Origin: Fimenecus sp045633505
GTDB taxonomy: Bacteria > Bacillota > Clostridia > Oscillospirales > Acutalibacteraceae
Length of the DNA stretch: 28,378 nt
NCBI GenBank assembly: GCA_045633505.1
Contig: JAZQYK010000084.1
Coordinates: 1 to 28,378, forward strand
Reading direction: 5' to 3'
Below are positions 1 to 7,145 of this stretch, one piece after another (position 1 is the stretch's first letter; every line of letters starts with the position of its first letter). The notes under the pieces are model-generated. The model was not told where the DNA came from. It made no database searches and was given only the letters and a program-made list of their open reading frames with translations. The translations under genes were made by a program, and so were the position numbers.

Positions 1-75
1 CGGCGTCTCGACGACCCGTAGGTTTTGCTGTTACTTATTTCGGGCTGTCGGGGACGCCAGCCCCTACATAAAATG
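1..75. repeat. Partial dispersed hairpin repeat (GTAGGGG family)
   Basis: A small palindrome, GGGCTG at 42-47 and CAGCCC at 58-63, ends in CCCCTAC and is preceded by a conserved tract containing GTTTTGC. The same arrangement, with diverged bases, recurs at about 26666-26735 between glgD and glgA, so this is a copy of the same repeat family cut by the window edge. Bases 1-20 look like the end of another unit (CGTC-tc-GACG). No coding potential is seen here. Confidence 0.7.
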
Positions 76-127
76 TGTATATAAAACATCCCGACAAATT
101 CAAATTTATTACATTAGATATAACAGC

Positions 128-247
128 AAAATATTTCACAAAAAACGAGAAAAATATATGAAAAATCAAGAAAATGTTTGAAAAAACGAGAAAAACACTA
201 TTGGGATACTAAAAAACTCAAAAATATGCGCGAAAAAGTCATAAAAA
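128..247. other. Phased A-tracts, predicted curved DNA
   Basis: Runs of four to six A lie at 128-131, 140-145, 150-154, 161-165, 171-174, 181-186, 191-195, 211-216, 220-224, 233-237 and 243-247. From 140 to 216 their centres fall about 10 bp apart, with one turn skipped, which matches the DNA helical repeat and predicts intrinsic bending. The block ends just before the -35 box at 253, so it may act as an upstream activating element for the regulator promoter. This is inference from spacing; no coding potential is seen. Confidence 0.55.
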
Positions 248-252
248 CACAC

Positions 253-281
253 TTGCGGTTCACTTGAACCTATGATATAAT
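253..281 (+). promoter_or_regulatory. SigA-type promoter of the DUF1836 gene
   Basis: TTGCGG (253-258), a 17-bp spacer and a perfect TATAAT (276-281). It lies 24 bp before the first possible start codon and directly downstream of the phased A-tract block. Confidence 0.7.
257..270. promoter_or_regulatory. Palindromic operator in the promoter spacer
   Basis: GGTTCA-CT-TGAACC is a perfect 6+6 inverted repeat. It overlaps the last two bases of the -35 box and fills most of the spacer, the usual place for a MerR-type operator. The first gene of the operon encodes a helix-turn-helix protein, so autoregulation is the simplest reading. The spacer is 17 bp, not the 19 bp typical of MerR-activated promoters, so repression is more likely than MerR-style activation by untwisting. 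Confidence 0.5.
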
Positions 282-305
282 CAAAGTACGATGAAAGGCG
301 GGTGA

Positions 306-872
306 ATGAAAATGCTTGAAAAAATACCGGGAACGGCACTGCCGTTTAACGTTTCGTCAGCAGAAAACTGCTTTTCGTTGATTTCACCTTTACTAACAGT
401 AACGAAAGGGTTAACGTTATCGCAGGTTACTGAATTGACGGGGCTTGAGGCTTCAACGATACAGAATTGGGTGAAGCGAGGTTGGGTGAAAAAGCCTGAA
501 GGAAAACGCTATGGCGAAGAACAGGTAATGCGCATTATTCTTATAAATATGATGCGCGGTTCAATGCAACTTGAACAGATAGCCTTGCTTATGTCCTATA
601 TCAACGGCTCAGTAGAGGACAGAGCAGACGATATTTTGCCTGACAGAGAATTGTTTGACATATTGTGCAATATAATATATATCTGTGACCAAAACTCATC
701 GCTTGATATGAAATATCTTGACGAAATCATCGAAACACAGATTGAAAAAACAAAAATCAGCGACGTTATATCTGCGAAAAAACTTAAAACTGCTTTAAGA
801 GCAATGGTGTTGGCGTTTTTGTCAGCACAAATAAGAGAACTGGCACAAAAAGCATTTGTTCAATTGATTTAG
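306..872 (+). CDS. DUF1836 family helix-turn-helix protein
   Basis: A predicted cytoplasmic DNA-binding regulator of 188 residues. The segment LTVTKGLTLSQVTELTGLEA followed by STIQNWVKRGWV (about residues 30-61) is the hallmark of DUF1836, a MerR-like winged-helix family; RYGEEQVMRIILINMMR follows as the wing and second helices. The C-terminal half is helical, probably for dimerisation or ligand binding. Two starts, ATG 306 and ATG 312, are both compatible with the AAAGGCGGGTGA ribosome site. It is first in a run with the DUF6054-like gene (11 bp downstream) and nfeD. The palindrome in its own promoter suggests autoregulation. The regulated signal is unknown; the family is uncharacterised as far as I know. 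Confidence 0.85.
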   Translation: MKMLEKIPGTALPFNVSSAENCFSLISPLLTVTKGLTLSQVTELTGLEASTIQNWVKRGWVKKPEGKRYGEEQVMRIILINMMRGSMQLEQIALLMSYINGSVEDRADDILPDRELFDILCNIIYICDQNSSLDMKYLDEIIETQIEKTKISDVISAKKLKTALRAMVLAFLSAQIRELAQKAFVQLI

Positions 873-883
873 GGAGGGGTTAT

Positions 884-1225
884 ATGACGAATCTTTATTT
901 ATCCATATCACCGCAAGAGGCGTCCCGTCTGCTGACAGAAACAATAACCGATAATTCAGTAACGGGTGAGCTGATTGACGAATACAGTCAGGATATTGGA
1001 AACGGCACAACGGTTATAGTTTTAGTCTATGAAAAGCACTATTTTCGTGCAGAAAACCGATTAACTCTCACCGTGGTAATTGACAATATCTGCGGTAAAA
1101 CTCATATTCACGCTATTAGCGGCGGCGGTGGCAGAGGCGTTTTCATCAATTGTGACTATGGCGCTTCGGAAAAGTTTGAGGAAGCAATTTTTGATGCCTT
1201 CTATAAATATATAATAAAGGAGTGA
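884..1225 (+). CDS. Small conserved protein, DUF6054-like
   Basis: A 113-residue protein with no signal peptide or membrane segment. The middle and end carry a glycine-rich stretch, AISGGGGRGVFINCDYGASE (about residues 78-97), followed by a short amphipathic helix; this pattern resembles uncharacterised DUF6054 proteins of Clostridia, but that assignment is from memory. A strong ribosome site, GGGAGGGG, precedes ATG 884. The gene sits 11 bp after the DUF1836 gene and 5 bp before the likely nfeD start, so the three are probably one transcript. Function is unknown. Confidence 0.75.
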   Translation: MTNLYLSISPQEASRLLTETITDNSVTGELIDEYSQDIGNGTTVIVLVYEKHYFRAENRLTLTVVIDNICGKTHIHAISGGGGRGVFINCDYGASEKFEEAIFDAFYKYIIKE

Positions 1226-1230
1226 AAGAG

Positions 1231-1668
1231 TTGGAGTTTTTATTTGAAAACCTTTGGGCGTTTTGGATTGCCGTGGGTGTCGTTGCTCTCATAATTGAAT
1301 TGTCAACGGCGGCACTTGTTTCAATCTGGTTCGTATTTGCTGCACTTCTTACTTGTTTTGTATCCTTGTTTGTGGACAGCTTTTTAATTCAGGTGTCAGT
1401 CTTTGTCGTGCTAAGCATAATTGCTTTGATTATTTCTCGTAAGGTTTACAAGAAATACATAAAAAAAGACAAGGATGATATCAGTATGGATAATCAGCTT
1501 GTAGGTAAATATGGCAAAACAACGGAAGAAACCGACAACATTAACGGAAAAGTATTGGTGGGCGACATCTATTGGAAAGCCAAAACTCAGGACGATGAAA
1601 AAATCGAAAAAAATGAAACGGTTAAAATAATAAGTGTTGAGGGAACAACGCTTGTTGTAACAAAGTAA
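1231..1668 (+). CDS. NfeD-like membrane protein
   Basis: A 145-residue membrane protein. Residues about 8-30 and 33-70 form hydrophobic helices (FWIAVGVVALIIELSTAALV and a second segment ending IIALIISRKVYKKY). Residues about 85-145 form a beta-rich OB-fold (QLVGKYGKTTE..., VLVGDIYWKAKTQDDEKIEK, VKIISVEGTTLVV), the soluble domain of the NfeD family. The start is best placed at TTG 1231: AAAGGAG (1216-1222) is 8 nt upstream, whereas the in-frame GTG at 1222 overlaps this ribosome site. NfeD proteins are known partners of SPFH/stomatin proteins, and such a gene follows 120 bp downstream, so a membrane-microdomain complex is likely. Confidence 0.85.
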   Translation: MEFLFENLWAFWIAVGVVALIIELSTAALVSIWFVFAALLTCFVSLFVDSFLIQVSVFVVLSIIALIISRKVYKKYIKKDKDDISMDNQLVGKYGKTTEETDNINGKVLVGDIYWKAKTQDDEKIEKNETVKIISVEGTTLVVTK

Positions 1669-1788
1669 CTGCTTTTTAAATCCTGATTACAATTCTCATC
1701 GGCTGTTTTTCGCAATAAGCTGATAATTGCAACCCGATTTATTCGGCGGTTACTGAAATAAATATATACTATTAAAGGAGAAAAAATT

Positions 1789-2685
1789 ATGGAATTATTG
1801 TTTACACCTTTTATTATCATTACAGCGCTTGTAATAGTGATTATTATCAAAAACGTGATTATCGTGCCACAGGCTAATGCTTACGTTGTTGAACGTCTCG
1901 GCGCATATCACACAACCTGGGAAACCGGTATTCACGTAAAAGTGCCGATTATTGACAGAGTTTCAAAACGAGTTAGTCTTAAAGAAGCAGTTGTGGATTT
2001 TCCACCACAGCCCGTTATCACAAAGGATAACGTTACAATGTCAATTGACACGGTGGTTTTCTACCGTATCGTTGACCCGAAACTTTTCACTTACGGCGTT
2101 GAAAGACCGATGATGGCGATTGAAAACCTTACGGCAACTACACTTCGTAATATTATCGGTGATATGGAGCTTGACTCAACTCTCACGTCAAGAGACACGA
2201 TTAACTCTCAGATTACAACCGTACTTGATGAAGCAACTGATGCGTGGGGTATCAAGATTAACCGCGTTGAGCTTAAAAACATTATGCCTCCAAAGGAAAT
2301 TCAGGACTCAATGGAAAAACAGATGAAGGCTGAACGTGAACGCCGTGAAAAGATTTTGCAGGCAGAAGGTGAAAAGAAAGCCGCAATCCTTGTTGCTGAA
2401 GGTGAAAAGGAATCTGCAATTCTTCGTGCTGATGCTATTAAGGAATCAAAAATCCGTGAGGCAGAAGGTGAGGCTGCTGCAATCTTAAAGATTCAGGAAG
2501 CAACTGCCGCAGGTATTGATATGATTAACAAGGTAAATCCAAGTAAAGAATTTATCAGCATCAAGGCGCTTGAATCCTTTGAAAAGGCTGCTGACGGCAA
2601 GGCTACAAAAATTATTATTCCGTCAGAAATTCAAGGTCTTGCAGGTTTGGCAACGTCACTTACCGAATTAGCTAAAAAAGACTGA
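1789..2685 (+). CDS. SPFH/Band 7 protein, QmcA/stomatin-like
   Basis: A 298-residue protein anchored by one N-terminal helix (about residues 4-22, FTPFIIITALVIVIIIKNVI), followed by the SPFH domain (about 25-180; VPQANAYVVERLGAYHTTWE and the conserved VDFPPQPVITKDNV) and a long charged coiled coil with repeated AEGEKKAAIL/AEGEKESAIL units (about 180-240). Length and order match bacterial QmcA/YbbK paraslipins, which oligomerise in the membrane and work with NfeD-type partners, here encoded just upstream. AAAGGAG precedes ATG 1789 at good distance. The 120-bp gap before it shows no clear promoter or terminator, so cotranscription with nfeD is likely. Cell role is probably membrane organisation or protein quality control. 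Confidence 0.9.
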   Translation: MELLFTPFIIITALVIVIIIKNVIIVPQANAYVVERLGAYHTTWETGIHVKVPIIDRVSKRVSLKEAVVDFPPQPVITKDNVTMSIDTVVFYRIVDPKLFTYGVERPMMAIENLTATTLRNIIGDMELDSTLTSRDTINSQITTVLDEATDAWGIKINRVELKNIMPPKEIQDSMEKQMKAERERREKILQAEGEKKAAILVAEGEKESAILRADAIKESKIREAEGEAAAILKIQEATAAGIDMINKVNPSKEFISIKALESFEKAADGKATKIIIPSEIQGLAGLATSLTELAKKD

Positions 2686-2702
2686 TAACACCTAAAAAAA
2701 CA

Positions 2703-2736
2703 TCACCCTGAGTAGAAATACTCAAGGTGACTTTTT
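2703..2736. terminator. Two-way rho-independent terminator
   Basis: TCACC-C-TGAGTA (2703-2714), loop GAAA, then TACTCA-A-GGTGA (2719-2730), an 11-bp stem with one C/A mismatch. CTTTTT follows on the + strand and AAAAAAA precedes, giving a T-tract on either strand. It separates the SPFH gene from the convergent phage module. Confidence 0.85.
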
Positions 2737-2737
2737 G

Positions 2738-3169
2738 TTATGCTGAAACGATTTCGTTAAAAATAAATTGTGTGCGAAGAATTATTGCGTCGCAATCGTT
2801 GTCGTAATCTGCTTCAGAACAGATTGCTTTTGAAACGTCAAAATTATCCGAGAAAAGAAAAAACGTTGCAAATCTGTCAAAAATTTTATGACCTGCACTT
2901 CCGCCCATTGAATAAGGAAGATAAATATCTCCGCTGACTGAAACTTTTACGTTTCTTTTCATTGTGGCAGTGATTTCTCCTGTTTCAAGAGTTTCGGTGA
3001 GACGTTCGCCGACTTCACAATTCTTTACTGAAATCGCAACGACTGGTTTTGATATTGGCGTGGGCTTGATTTCGTTTTCGTACGCAACAACAAAACACAA
3101 GTCGCCAAAACCGGCGTTTGCGGATAATACAGCGACGATGTCATCAGCAATGTTTCCACAAGTTTTCAT
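2738..3169 (-). CDS. Putative phage neck or tail-terminator-type protein
   Basis: A 143-residue soluble protein and the last gene of the phage module. It begins with a short helix (NIADDIVAVLSANAGF) and continues as a beta-rich domain with a KPVVAISVKNCEVG strand and a later VKVSVSGDIYLPYSMGG segment, a layout like that of tail-terminator or minor capsid proteins that cap the head-tail joint. The assignment rests mainly on position after capsid and connectors. ATG 3169 lies 1 bp after the upstream stop, with GGAGG 6 nt ahead inside the upstream gene, so translation is coupled. The stop is immediately before the two-way terminator. No tail gene follows, so its usual partner is missing locally. 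Confidence 0.6.
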   Translation of the reverse strand: MKTCGNIADDIVAVLSANAGFGDLCFVVAYENEIKPTPISKPVVAISVKNCEVGERLTETLETGEITATMKRNVKVSVSGDIYLPYSMGGSAGHKIFDRFATFFLFSDNFDVSKAICSEADYDNDCDAIILRTQFIFNEIVSA

Positions 3170-3170
3170 C

Positions 3171-3506
3171 TTATACCTCCGTTGTTTGTCTTATAATTGC
3201 CCAGATATAAAAGACGGTGTCGTTTATTTTTATTTTTTCGGCACGGTCGATTATATAGCGTTGATTTTCACTATCGTGAAGACGGAAGGTGCCATCAAGC
3301 CTCGTAAGGTCGTGATTTGCAGGGCCAATATATAAATATACGTTGTTTTTATTTACACCGAGCGGTGTGAAACTGCCTTGCTGATACAACTTGTTTTTGT
3401 ATCTCAACGGCTGAATAAAGGCTTTGAAAAGGGGACTTTTCCAACCGTCAGACCCGGAAAGATAAACCGTATTGCCGAAAGAGCTTAATATTTTATTTAT
3501 GCTCAT
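3171..3506 (-). CDS. Putative head-closure (stopper) protein
   Basis: A 111-residue, beta-rich protein with no membrane segment. Short hydrophobic strands (VYLYIGPA, RYIIDRAEKIKINDTVFYIW) are in keeping with the small barrel proteins that close the head after packaging. The function is inferred from its place after the capsid and connector genes; I do not recognise the family by sequence. ATG 3506 overlaps the preceding stop in an ATGA (4 bp), indicating translational coupling. The frame is intact, with no sign of decay. Confidence 0.55.
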   Translation of the reverse strand: MSINKILSSFGNTVYLSGSDGWKSPLFKAFIQPLRYKNKLYQQGSFTPLGVNKNNVYLYIGPANHDLTRLDGTFRLHDSENQRYIIDRAEKIKINDTVFYIWAIIRQTTEV

Positions 3507-3871
3507 ACCTCCACCGCCTCGAATATAAAATTCACGTCATTTAAAAATTCCGTTGCCTGTAAAAGTGCTTCGTCACGGAATTTCACCGCATTTTCAATTA
3601 TGGCTGAAGAGCTTTTACTGATGGTGACGTCACCTGCTTTAAATGACGAAAAATCGTCTTCCGAACTGCTTCGGAGAAGGGAATAGTTATAAAATGCAAT
3701 ACCTGCACAGGCGGTAATAACGGCAGACTCGTCTTCAAACCGTACGTCTTTGAGCCTTTTTGAAAGCTGAGCACAGGCAGAAACGCAGAAGGGCATTGCC
3801 TTCTTTGTTTCTTCTGCTGACAGAACGCCTGTGTCCTCAAGCATTTGAGAAACTGACCAGACATTTATCAT
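3503..3871 (-). CDS. Putative head-tail connector, gp6-like
   Basis: A 122-residue helical protein immediately downstream of the major capsid gene. It has a start helix (WSVSQMLEDTGVL), a cysteine-containing helix (AMPFCVSACAQLSKRLKD), a long helix (AVITACAGIAFYNYSLLRSS) and a C-terminal helix after VTISKSS. This all-helical arrangement with a central loop resembles head-tail adaptors of the HK97 gp6 type, which bind beneath the portal. ATG 3871 fits the AAGGGTGAG ribosome site; an in-frame GTG at 3877 sits inside that site and is less likely. The gene begins about 12 bp after the capsid stop and overlaps the next gene by 4 bp. Confidence 0.6.
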   Translation of the reverse strand: MINVWSVSQMLEDTGVLSAEETKKAMPFCVSACAQLSKRLKDVRFEDESAVITACAGIAFYNYSLLRSSSEDDFSSFKAGDVTISKSSSAIIENAVKFRDEALLQATEFLNDVNFIFEAVEV

Positions 3872-3883
3872 TTTCACTCACCC

Positions 3884-4888
3884 TTATACGTTCATAACCT
3901 TTGAAGCGTCTGCAAAGATTTTGGCAAAGCCTGAAATCTGTGTAATTGCCGCGCGTTCAAGCTGACGGTCGATAAGTTTGTCAAATTCAGTCATAACACC
4001 ACCTGCGGTTACCATTTCAAGCGCACAGTTCTTATCAAGACCGATAAGAGTAGAGTCAATATCGCTTGATTTAATAAGTTTAGCGCCGAGGGGTGTAATC
4101 ATTGAGCCTTTACCGTGGAAGTTAAGACCTGCCGGTGCATCACGGAATTCAGGCATAGTAAGAAGTTTTGCAGTAATATCAGGTGAAGCAATAAGCGTGT
4201 TCATCTCGTAAGGTGAGAATGAATTCCAGAGCGCAATCAAATCCTCATAAGTGAGAGTGCCTGCCGTTGCAGGAGCAATTTCACTTGCAGGATTATTGTT
4301 GCCGTCACCGCCTATGAGCACGTTAACTGCATCTTTAAACTGAGTACGGGCAATGTAAGCGCCAATCTGACGGAGTGTTACCGTGAACAAGTCAAGGCGC
4401 TGAAAACGGATTGCTTCGTAAGATGCAACAAGCATTCTGCCGCGCTTTTTAAGTGTAACGAGGTTGTCCTGAGTGTGAACAACTGTTTCAGGAATGTTTG
4501 CGCCTTCAGCCACTTCCTTAAGCTCTTTTTCGTCGGCAGTCGGTACTGATGCGATTGTTCTGTAATCAAGTCCGTTAATGTTTGTCTTTGTTGCAATAAT
4601 TGAGTCAAGGCAATTAGCCTCCTCAATACCCTGACGGACTGCGCGTGATACGTATTCAGGGAAAAGCACCGCAGAGTCGGTTGTAGCGAAAAATTTCTCA
4701 ACCGCATCACTGCCCGCACCTTTAATTTTAATGTCAAAACGCTTTAACTGACGTTCAAAAGCGTCAAGATTTTCAAGGGAAGTACCCTTGTAATTTTCAC
4801 TTGGGTCGATTTTTTCAAGCTCGGTAAGAAAACCCTTGCCCGTACCGTAAAGACCCTTGTCGAGTTTAATAGTTTCAAAATTTGCCAT
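3884..4888 (-). CDS. HK97-fold major capsid protein
   Basis: A 334-residue phage major capsid protein. Features of the HK97 fold: an N-arm and E-loop-like region, the segment VSRAVRQGIEEANCLDSIIA, strand YRTIASVPTADEKELKEVAE, then KKRGRMLVASYEAIRFQRLD before the spine helix, P-domain text LTYEDLIALWNSFSPYEMNT, and the C-terminal A-domain strands (MVTAGGVMTEFDKLIDRQLE, ITQISGFAKIF). AAGGAGG lies upstream of ATG 4888 at good spacing. It follows the protease-scaffold gene by 14 bp, as usual for this module. There is no long N-terminal delta domain, in keeping with a scaffold supplied separately by the upstream gene. The frame is intact. Confidence 0.85.
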   Translation of the reverse strand: MANFETIKLDKGLYGTGKGFLTELEKIDPSENYKGTSLENLDAFERQLKRFDIKIKGAGSDAVEKFFATTDSAVLFPEYVSRAVRQGIEEANCLDSIIATKTNINGLDYRTIASVPTADEKELKEVAEGANIPETVVHTQDNLVTLKKRGRMLVASYEAIRFQRLDLFTVTLRQIGAYIARTQFKDAVNVLIGGDGNNNPASEIAPATAGTLTYEDLIALWNSFSPYEMNTLIASPDITAKLLTMPEFRDAPAGLNFHGKGSMITPLGAKLIKSSDIDSTLIGLDKNCALEMVTAGGVMTEFDKLIDRQLERAAITQISGFAKIFADASKVMNV

Positions 4889-4902
4889 AAAAAATTTCCT
4901 CC

Positions 4903-5247
4903 TTAAAACTTAAATTCATTATTAGCATTGGTATTTTTGTTTTCTTCTGTGTAAAGCTGAGAAGAAACAGGGATAAGTTTAGCACTTTCAGTATCAAGTG
5001 CCTTGCAGATTTCGGAAAGCTCAGAAGCCGAAAGACCTTTGAGAAGTTGGTCGGCACTTGCCTCGTCTAAAGACGGAATTACAAGCGCAAAGCCCTTTTT
5101 TGCTTTCTGTGAAAGTGCAGCGCGATATTTTTCACCGTCTGCACTTTTTTCTTCAAGAGAGTCGATGTACTCTGAAAGTTTTTTAAGCTCTGCATTTTTC
5201 AAAGTAAGCTCCTTATCCTCCTTGATTGATTTTAAAATATTTTCCAT
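4903..5247 (-). CDS. Nested scaffold protein from internal start
   Basis: Inside the protease gene, in the same frame, ATG 5247 is preceded by AAGGAG (5259-5254) with 6-nt spacing, an excellent ribosome site in the middle of a gene. It would give a 114-residue product beginning MENILKSIKEDKEL: a charged coiled-coil start, an alanine/lysine-rich middle and a disordered asparagine-rich end, in keeping with a capsid scaffold. Lambda C/Nu3 is the known precedent for such nesting. Separate expression is inferred. Confidence 0.55.
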   Translation of the reverse strand: MENILKSIKEDKELTLKNAELKKLSEYIDSLEEKSADGEKYRAALSQKAKKGFALVIPSLDEASADQLLKGLSASELSEICKALDTESAKLIPVSSQLYTEENKNTNANNEFKF

Positions 5248-5856
5248 AGTTTTCTCCTTGTTAAAAGACTTGGTAACACCCGCCTGTCTTTGTGCGGGAA
5301 CTGCTACGAAGGACCATTCGTAAGCGTCCGTGATGTCTTCAATGGTTTTGTGACAACGGCTGCCGTTGTATTTTCTGCCTGCAATATGGTTGCATGGAGA
5401 GTTGCCGCAAACCGAGCATATTCTCTTTGCTGAAGCACAGCTGATGCTGACTTCTTTTTTTATGCCACCCTCAATATCACGGATAAGCCCGTCGTTTTTC
5501 TCACAACGAATCGTGTAGCACCAGGCTTTGAGATAGGTGTAAGGCTTATTGTCAACAGTCTTTTTCTGTGGGTCGGTTAAAAGCTCGGTTTTATATACTC
5601 TTGAGGATTGGTCCTCACTTTTCATACTGTGATTTAAAATACCTGTTTTGCCGATAAACAACTTTTCGAGAGTCTTCAACGAGTCAATGCTGAAACGTTC
5701 AAAGTCACGGTCAATGTCGTTGTCGCAAAGAATTACGCTGAAGGTAAAAACCTCTTCTTTTGTCAATTCTTTAAGAGCAAAACCGTTAATCAACGTCATA
5801 TCCTCATCACTTGGCAGGTTAATCGCGTTGGCGGTGGATATGCTTTTTTTAAGCAT
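4903..5856 (-). CDS. Prohead protease fused to scaffold domain
   Basis: A 317-residue protein with two parts. Residues about 20-200 form a phage prohead protease domain: LINGFALKE, candidate catalytic His76 in GILNHS, candidate Ser in EVSISC (137/139), and the conserved EWSFVAVPAQRQAGVTKSF (about 180-198). Between these lies a Cys/His cluster (C147, C150, C155, H157, C168, H169) that could bind zinc; related Gram-positive phage proteases carry a similar insert. Residues about 204-317 are charged, helical scaffold sequence. The best start is ATG 5856, 8 nt after AGGAGG (5870-5865); an upstream GTG at 5865 overlaps that site. It overlaps the portal gene end by 8 bp. An internal start for the scaffold alone is described separately. 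Confidence 0.8.
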   Translation of the reverse strand: MLKKSISTANAINLPSDEDMTLINGFALKELTKEEVFTFSVILCDNDIDRDFERFSIDSLKTLEKLFIGKTGILNHSMKSEDQSSRVYKTELLTDPQKKTVDNKPYTYLKAWCYTIRCEKNDGLIRDIEGGIKKEVSISCASAKRICSVCGNSPCNHIAGRKYNGSRCHKTIEDITDAYEWSFVAVPAQRQAGVTKSFNKEKTMENILKSIKEDKELTLKNAELKKLSEYIDSLEEKSADGEKYRAALSQKAKKGFALVIPSLDEASADQLLKGLSASELSEICKALDTESAKLIPVSSQLYTEENKNTNANNEFKF

Positions 5857-6982
5857 TCTTTTCACCTCCTGAAATTAAATTCTGTGCCTGAGCATTATAA
5901 AGCCTTGCTCTTGCTTCTTCCACTTCATCCTGAAGCATAATGTCGTCCCAGATTACGTTCACTCCACCGCTGTTGCCGTGAAGACGGAGAAAGAATGAAC
6001 AGATTTTTTCGATAACGGGGGTTAAGATGCGGCGATAGGCTTCTAATTCCGTTGTCAGCGCATCTGCCTGCTGTGATGACATTCTTTCGGTTGTACTCCA
6101 AGAAAGACCAAGCATAAAGGGCGGAATAGCAAGTTTGGCAACGATTTGCTCAAGCATTTGTCTGACAGGTATTTCACTGTTAAGTATCTGATTATCAGCG
6201 CCGATTACCTTGATTTGCACGTCACCAACTGCCACAAAATCCTTGACTGAGCCCGACTCCATTGCATTTGACCATTCTTTAGCAATCTGCATTGCTCTCT
6301 CTTTTGCATAAGCGCGGTCAAGCATATCAGAACCGGGATTATAAGTTACGGCATAGCGAAGATTTCCGGCTCTTTCCCAATTTTGTCCGATTGACTCGTA
6401 AATTTTCAAAAGAACGGATGCAACAAAAGGGAGTCCTTTAAGGATAGAGTTACCCATAACGCTGTCAGGGTCAGGATTAAGCGCAGAATACACGGTTAAA
6501 TTTTGATATTTAACGGGAACTGAGTTAATGCTGTCAGGCCGACAAACAAGAACTTCGTTGAAGTTTTTGGGATTTCTTTTTAAGCTGATGTTTTTGACAG
6601 GTACGTTGTAAAGAGAAGAAACGTCATTTCCGTCGGTAATGATTTCACCGAGGGCTGTACCGTATGTGAGCAATTGTTCAAAATATGAATTTATAAATTG
6701 CTGAAGTCCGATACCTCCCGCGCCGATATTTACACTCTTTACAAAACGGTCTAATTCATATTGATTTTTGCCGTTTTTTGCTTCCACTGTAAAACCGCCC
6801 GTAAGCCTGACAAGTTTATAAATCGCAGTGTCAATAATCGGTATAGCTTCTCTTAACATTTTATAAAGCTCGGGTTGGCAAACGGAATGCGGATAATAAT
6901 TTATATTAAAGGGATGCGATTCCGTAACCTGCGGTGAAGCCGTACAAATCTTTTTCTTGCTGACCTTATCAAATATTGACAA
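5849..6982 (-). CDS. Phage portal protein
   Basis: A 377-residue portal protein, the dodecameric ring through which DNA enters the capsid. Visible portal features: N-terminal AIPIIDTAIYKLVRLTGGFT (entry into the wing domain), FINSYFEQLLTYGTALGEII, the LSLKR-type segment VKNISLKRNPKNFNEVLVC, a conserved GNSILKGLPFVASVLLKIYE helix, and the stem/crown region IPPFMLGLSWSTTERMSSQQ followed by ADALTTELEAYRRILTPVIE. The length fits short portals of this type. The start is TTG 6982, 7 nt after AAAGGAGG (6997-6990); no ATG fits better. A 163-bp stretch without a gene separates it from terL, unusual in this otherwise packed module. Confidence 0.85.
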   Translation of the reverse strand: MSIFDKVSKKKICTASPQVTESHPFNINYYPHSVCQPELYKMLREAIPIIDTAIYKLVRLTGGFTVEAKNGKNQYELDRFVKSVNIGAGGIGLQQFINSYFEQLLTYGTALGEIITDGNDVSSLYNVPVKNISLKRNPKNFNEVLVCRPDSINSVPVKYQNLTVYSALNPDPDSVMGNSILKGLPFVASVLLKIYESIGQNWERAGNLRYAVTYNPGSDMLDRAYAKERAMQIAKEWSNAMESGSVKDFVAVGDVQIKVIGADNQILNSEIPVRQMLEQIVAKLAIPPFMLGLSWSTTERMSSQQADALTTELEAYRRILTPVIEKICSFFLRLHGNSGGVNVIWDDIMLQDEVEEARARLYNAQAQNLISGGEKNA

Positions 6983-7145
6983 ATAAATACCTCCTTTCTT
7001 TTTAACACAATCTTAGCGGCTGTTTTTCCGTTATATCTCATCTGAAATACTCGGTAATACACAAAGTATTTTTATATGGCTCTGACGAAAAAATATCTCA
7101 CTAATATTTTAAAACTGGGTTTAATTGAGTTTTTGTTGTGTTTGA

